From Clostridia bacterium BRH_c25 (GTDB taxonomy: Bacteria > Bacillota_A > Clostridia > Lutisporales > Lutisporaceae), in contig LOES01000207.1 of assembly GCA_001515955.1 (NCBI GenBank), positions 1-7,696 of the forward strand: a stretch of 7,696 nucleotides of DNA, read 5' to 3'. This document shows, piece after piece, positions 5,697 to 7,696 of the stretch. A program made the position numbers and the translations under genes. Below the pieces are notes generated by a model. It searched no databases. It had not been told where the DNA came from and was given only the letters and a program-made list of their open reading frames with translations. Each line of letters begins with the position of its first letter. Position 1 is the stretch's first letter.

Positions 5697-7058
5697 TTAA
5701 TAATGTCTGATAACCTCAAAGCGTTCCATCTCATATGCCTCATCACTTCTGATACCTGCTTTCTGCAGTGCAATATCCACTTGATAATCAACAGTAGCTA
5801 CACCTTCCAGATTTGGAAGCAGCAAGCCGGACCTGCGCCCGCTTCTGACAATTACACCGTACCTTTTCACATCCAATTCCTCTTTTGTTCTTATGGGTTC
5901 CGGCTCCATCAGGACATCCACAGAGTAGTCCAGCTCAGAAAGCTCATCCTCCTCTACAGGAAAAAACCTCGGATCCCTGGTTCCGGCACTGATGGCATTC
6001 TGAATGATTTCCATTGCAATGCTTATAGTGGTAGGACCTATAGTCCCGATGCAGCCCCTAAGCTCGCCGTGTTTTTTCAAGGAAACAAACACCCCTGCCC
6101 TTCCTGTAAGCATTTCGGCAGGGAGCTCCTCAGGCACAGGAATCTGCTTCCCTGTCCTAACATAGGTTTCCAAAGTATGTATAGCCAGCTTCACATAGGG
6201 GTCGCCGCCTTTTTCCGGCTTGTTGCCTTCACAGGCCTCATAGTGGATTTCTGCTATACAGTAACCCACTCCGAAGGGGCCTTCGTAGGATAATATCTCC
6301 CCCTTTATGCTGCACCCATCCAAACAACCCATAAGTACTACAGTAGAGTTGTACGCACATTCCCCCGCAGACTCAAGAAGCTCAGACGGCATAGACATCA
6401 GCTCTTTTGCATCCCCCGTTTTTATTATCTCAATGTATTTTTGGTCATACTCAAAGCCTCTGGGACTAAAGCCTGCCGGTGCGCCCTGTGTAAGCCTGTG
6501 GGAAAGGTCACCGCTGGCTATTACCACTGCCTTCCGGTCAAGCTCGGACACGGCATCCCGTATAGCCATCCCAAGCTTATAGTGCTCTTCCCTGGAGAGA
6601 AGACTGTAGGTTATATGCACCAGCTTGAAAGCCTTATATTTCTTGTATACAAAATAAAGAGGGACCATAGCACCATGGTCAAGTCCGGGCTCAAGCCCAT
6701 ATGTCTTTTTAACGTCTTCATGCATTGGAATGCAATATGCACCCTTCTTATCAGCATGCTCCATAATTTTATCAATCAGTTCCAGATCATTGTCAAAGCT
6801 CAGCTTTACTCCTGCGGCTCCGAACCTGGCAAGACTTCCCTCCAGGCTATTATCCGCTGCAATGGTAATAGCATCCTTAAGAAGTGTGCCGTGAGGAGTT
6901 ATTATTACTACCGTATCAGGGCTGATACCCGCAATACGCTCCGAAGCCTCCATTGCATCTTCAATTGATTTCCTTACCTTCTCAGTCTCTTTCTTTCCCA
7001 CTTCCTCTACCATTATCGGCGGGTGAGGAAAAATAAATGCTCCTGCAATCCTACCCAT
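5697..7058 (-). CDS. amrA: LigB-type dioxygenase-fold/AMMECR1 fusion of the AmmeMemoRadiSam system
   Basis: A 453-residue two-domain cytoplasmic protein. Residues about 1-275 have a class III extradiol dioxygenase (LigB/MEMO) fold: PHPP with His12, ITPHGT with His56, DHGA with His128, SGDLSH with His187, and GVGYCIAEI with Glu270. His12, His56 and Glu270 match the iron-ligand pattern of LigB, and His187 its catalytic histidine. Residues about 285-453 are an AMMECR1 domain with the invariant LRGCIG at 333-338, RDPRFFPV at 361-368 and GLLLPNLEGV at 411-420. The ATG at 7058 is chosen because GGAAGGAG lies eight bases upstream; an in-frame TTG at 7076 precedes that site. The gene leads an operon with amrS. 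The biochemical function of AMMECR1 proteins is unsettled, and the symbol follows the family name used for the AMMECR1 member. Confidence 0.92.
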   Translation of the reverse strand: MGRIAGAFIFPHPPIMVEEVGKKETEKVRKSIEDAMEASERIAGISPDTVVIITPHGTLLKDAITIAADNSLEGSLARFGAAGVKLSFDNDLELIDKIMEHADKKGAYCIPMHEDVKKTYGLEPGLDHGAMVPLYFVYKKYKAFKLVHITYSLLSREEHYKLGMAIRDAVSELDRKAVVIASGDLSHRLTQGAPAGFSPRGFEYDQKYIEIIKTGDAKELMSMPSELLESAGECAYNSTVVLMGCLDGCSIKGEILSYEGPFGVGYCIAEIHYEACEGNKPEKGGDPYVKLAIHTLETYVRTGKQIPVPEELPAEMLTGRAGVFVSLKKHGELRGCIGTIGPTTISIAMEIIQNAISAGTRDPRFFPVEEDELSELDYSVDVLMEPEPIRTKEELDVKRYGVIVRSGRRSGLLLPNLEGVATVDYQVDIALQKAGIRSDEAYEMERFEVIRHY

Positions 7059-7066
7059 TTTCTTTA

Positions 7067-7074
7067 CTCCTTCC
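7067..7074 (-). promoter_or_regulatory. Ribosome binding site fixing the start of the fusion gene
   Basis: GGAAGGAG ends eight bases before the ATG at 7058. It overlaps the alternative TTG codon at 7076, so that earlier start is unlikely. Confidence 0.85.
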
Positions 7075-7106
7075 AAAACTTGAGGTATTTTTATATTCCC
7101 CTACAG

Positions 7107-7128
7107 AGCTGCGGTTAATTCCTCAGCT
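7107..7128 (-). other. Imperfect hairpin in the leader of the AMMECR1 operon
   Basis: AGCTG pairs with CAGCT, then one A/G mismatch and a GG/CC pair close a six-base loop. A second weaker stem, GCTGG/CCGGC with one wobble pair, lies upstream in the same leader. The predicted leader is about 100 bases long. No known riboswitch pattern was recognised. Confidence 0.4.
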
Positions 7129-7168
7129 TTATAATGTCGGATGCGCCGGTATTGTTCCAGCTAATTCC

Positions 7169-7197
7169 ATTATATAGATAAAAAGAAAAAAATTCCA
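7169..7197 (-). promoter_or_regulatory. Candidate promoter of the AMMECR1-amrS operon
   Basis: A perfect TATAAT on the minus strand (7169-7174) is preceded by a 17-base T-rich spacer and a weak -35 (TGGAAT, 7192-7197). Transcription would start near 7162. It lies about 50 bases from the operators of the divergent ArsR gene. Confidence 0.45.
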
Positions 7198-7235
7198 TGC
7201 CATGCAAAATTTAAGATAAATATTTAAAACATATA

Positions 7236-7264
7236 TTGACATTATCGTAAAATTGCGATATATT
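7236..7264 (+). promoter_or_regulatory. Near-consensus promoter of the ArsR-family gene
   Basis: A perfect TTGACA (7236-7241), a 17-base spacer and TATATT (7259-7264) give a strong sigma-A promoter. Transcription would begin near 7271, giving a leader of about 30 bases. One operator candidate fills the spacer and another covers the start point, which suits tight repression by the gene's own product. Confidence 0.8.
7244..7259. promoter_or_regulatory. Operator candidate 1, imperfect inverted repeat
   Basis: ATCGTAAAATTGCGAT is an imperfect palindrome in the promoter spacer. Its left half matches the half-site of the perfect operator 24 bp downstream (centre to centre). The shared ATCGTAAA half-site supports a common binding protein, most simply the adjacent ArsR-family repressor. 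Confidence 0.65.
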
Positions 7265-7267
7265 TAA

Positions 7268-7283
7268 ATCGTAAATTTACGAT
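7268..7283. promoter_or_regulatory. Operator candidate 2, perfect 16-bp palindrome
   Basis: ATCGTAAATTTACGAT is a perfect palindrome covering the predicted transcription start of the ArsR-family gene. Binding here would block initiation. The type of site fits a winged-helix dimer of the ArsR/SmtB family. Confidence 0.75.
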
Positions 7284-7287
7284 ACAC

Positions 7288-7292
7288 GGGGG
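7288..7292 (+). promoter_or_regulatory. Ribosome binding site of the ArsR-family gene
   Basis: GGGGG lies eight bases before the ATG at 7301. An in-frame GTG at 7292 overlaps this site and is therefore an unlikely start. Confidence 0.65.
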
Positions 7293-7300
7293 TGCAAACT

Positions 7301-7603
7301 ATGGATGCAATCAAAATCTGTAATGCATTGGGTAACGAAACAAGGTACCAGATAGTAAAAGCGTTGAAAGACCGTGCTATAGGAACCTGCTGCAGCAGGA
7401 TCGAGTATTATGAGAACGGCATAAGCGTAGGAGATGTTGTTAAGGTTACTGGACTGGCCCAGTCCACCATATCCCAGCACCTTTCGGTCCTTGAGAAGTC
7501 AGGACTTATATACAAGGAAAAAAGAGGCCAGTGGACTTGCTTCTTTCTTAACAAAAAGCTTATTGAAGAGTTTTTGAAATTCTTAGGAAAAGAACTATTA
7601 TAA
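7301..7603 (+). CDS. ArsR/SmtB-family transcriptional repressor
   Basis: A 100-residue cytoplasmic winged-helix DNA-binding protein. The N-terminal helix holds NALGNETRYQIVKAL (8-22), and the helix-turn-helix lies at about 43-69, with recognition helix AQSTISQHLSVLEKSG (53-68). The wing is KEKRGQWTCFFL (72-83). Members of this family usually repress their own operon and release DNA when a metal, metalloid or thiol-reactive signal binds. Four cysteines are present: Cys7, the pair Cys30-Cys31 just before helix 3, and Cys80 in the wing. They do not form the classical ELCVCD arsenic motif, so the signal cannot be named. A small insertion (28-42) between helices 2 and 3 carries the Cys pair. Two palindromic operators overlap its promoter. 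No T-tailed terminator follows, so genes past the right edge may be cotranscribed. Confidence 0.9.
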   Translation: MDAIKICNALGNETRYQIVKALKDRAIGTCCSRIEYYENGISVGDVVKVTGLAQSTISQHLSVLEKSGLIYKEKRGQWTCFFLNKKLIEEFLKFLGKELL

Positions 7604-7611
7604 CAACGGAA

Positions 7612-7631
7612 GTAATTGCGTATGCAATTAC
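7612..7631. repeat. Perfect inverted repeat just after the ArsR-family gene
   Basis: GTAATTGC, loop GTAT and GCAATTAC form an 8-bp stem starting eight bases after the stop codon. No T run follows on the plus strand, so it is not a standard terminator. It could be a weak terminator, an mRNA-stabilising hairpin or a protein-binding palindrome. Confidence 0.7.
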
Positions 7632-7658
7632 AACACACCCGGGTTGCATGGGCGAGCA

Positions 7659-7673
7659 GCAAGCTTTGCTTGC
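7659..7673. repeat. Palindromic hairpin near the right edge
   Basis: GCAAGC TTT GCTTGC is a perfect 6-bp inverted repeat with a three-base loop, the same architecture as the one at 4627-4641. The surrounding sequence (7640-7696) is more GC-rich than the rest of the intergenic DNA and shows no gene. It may be part of a dispersed extragenic element cut by the window edge. Confidence 0.55.
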
Positions 7674-7696
7674 GACCAGCCTTTCAACGAGGCGGG

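Noticed and set aside
5670..6293. Plus-strand reading frame of 207 codons opposite the AMMECR1 fusion gene
   Set aside because: It lies wholly antisense to a gene with clear conserved domains, has no ribosome site or domain, and its composition looks like an out-of-frame translation.
6441..6968. Plus-strand reading frame of 175 codons opposite the LigB-type domain
   Set aside because: Antisense to a well-supported coding region, with no recognisable motif, promoter or ribosome site.

Overview
The window is a moderately AT-rich stretch from an anaerobic member of the Firmicutes, most likely a clostridium. The evidence is strong AGGAGG-type ribosome binding sites, clostridial-looking protein sequences, a radical SAM enzyme, and genes for formate and molybdopterin metabolism. 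The species cannot be named from this sequence. Nine genes are supported: eight on the minus strand and one on the plus strand.

From right to left on the minus strand there are three transcription blocks. The first (7058 to 4665) encodes a LigB-type dioxygenase-fold/AMMECR1 fusion followed by its radical SAM partner AmrS. Together these are a complete AmmeMemoRadiSam system, a widespread set without a settled role. It ends at a hairpin terminator at 4572-4590 that looks bidirectional. The second block (4526 to 3245) encodes a DUF1189 membrane protein and a YfcE/MJ0936-type phosphoesterase whose genes overlap by 23 bases, and it ends at a terminator at 3220-3240. The third block (3102 to 182) encodes MobA, FdhD, a beta-class carbonic anhydrase and a formate/nitrite-family channel. 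These fit one theme: maturation of a molybdenum or tungsten formate dehydrogenase, plus handling of its substrates and products (formate, CO2 and bicarbonate). The dehydrogenase itself is not in the window. The channel gene has its own promoter inside a 25-bp tandem duplication.

On the plus strand at the right end, an ArsR/SmtB-type repressor gene (7301-7603) has a near-consensus promoter carrying two inverted-repeat operator candidates, so it is probably autoregulated. Any target gene lies beyond the right edge or is the divergent operon.

The left end (1-146) has no convincing gene. It follows a good minus-strand promoter and contains several short hairpins, so it may be the structured leader of a gene lying off the left edge. 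Nothing resembling a tRNA, rRNA, CRISPR array or intact insertion sequence was seen.
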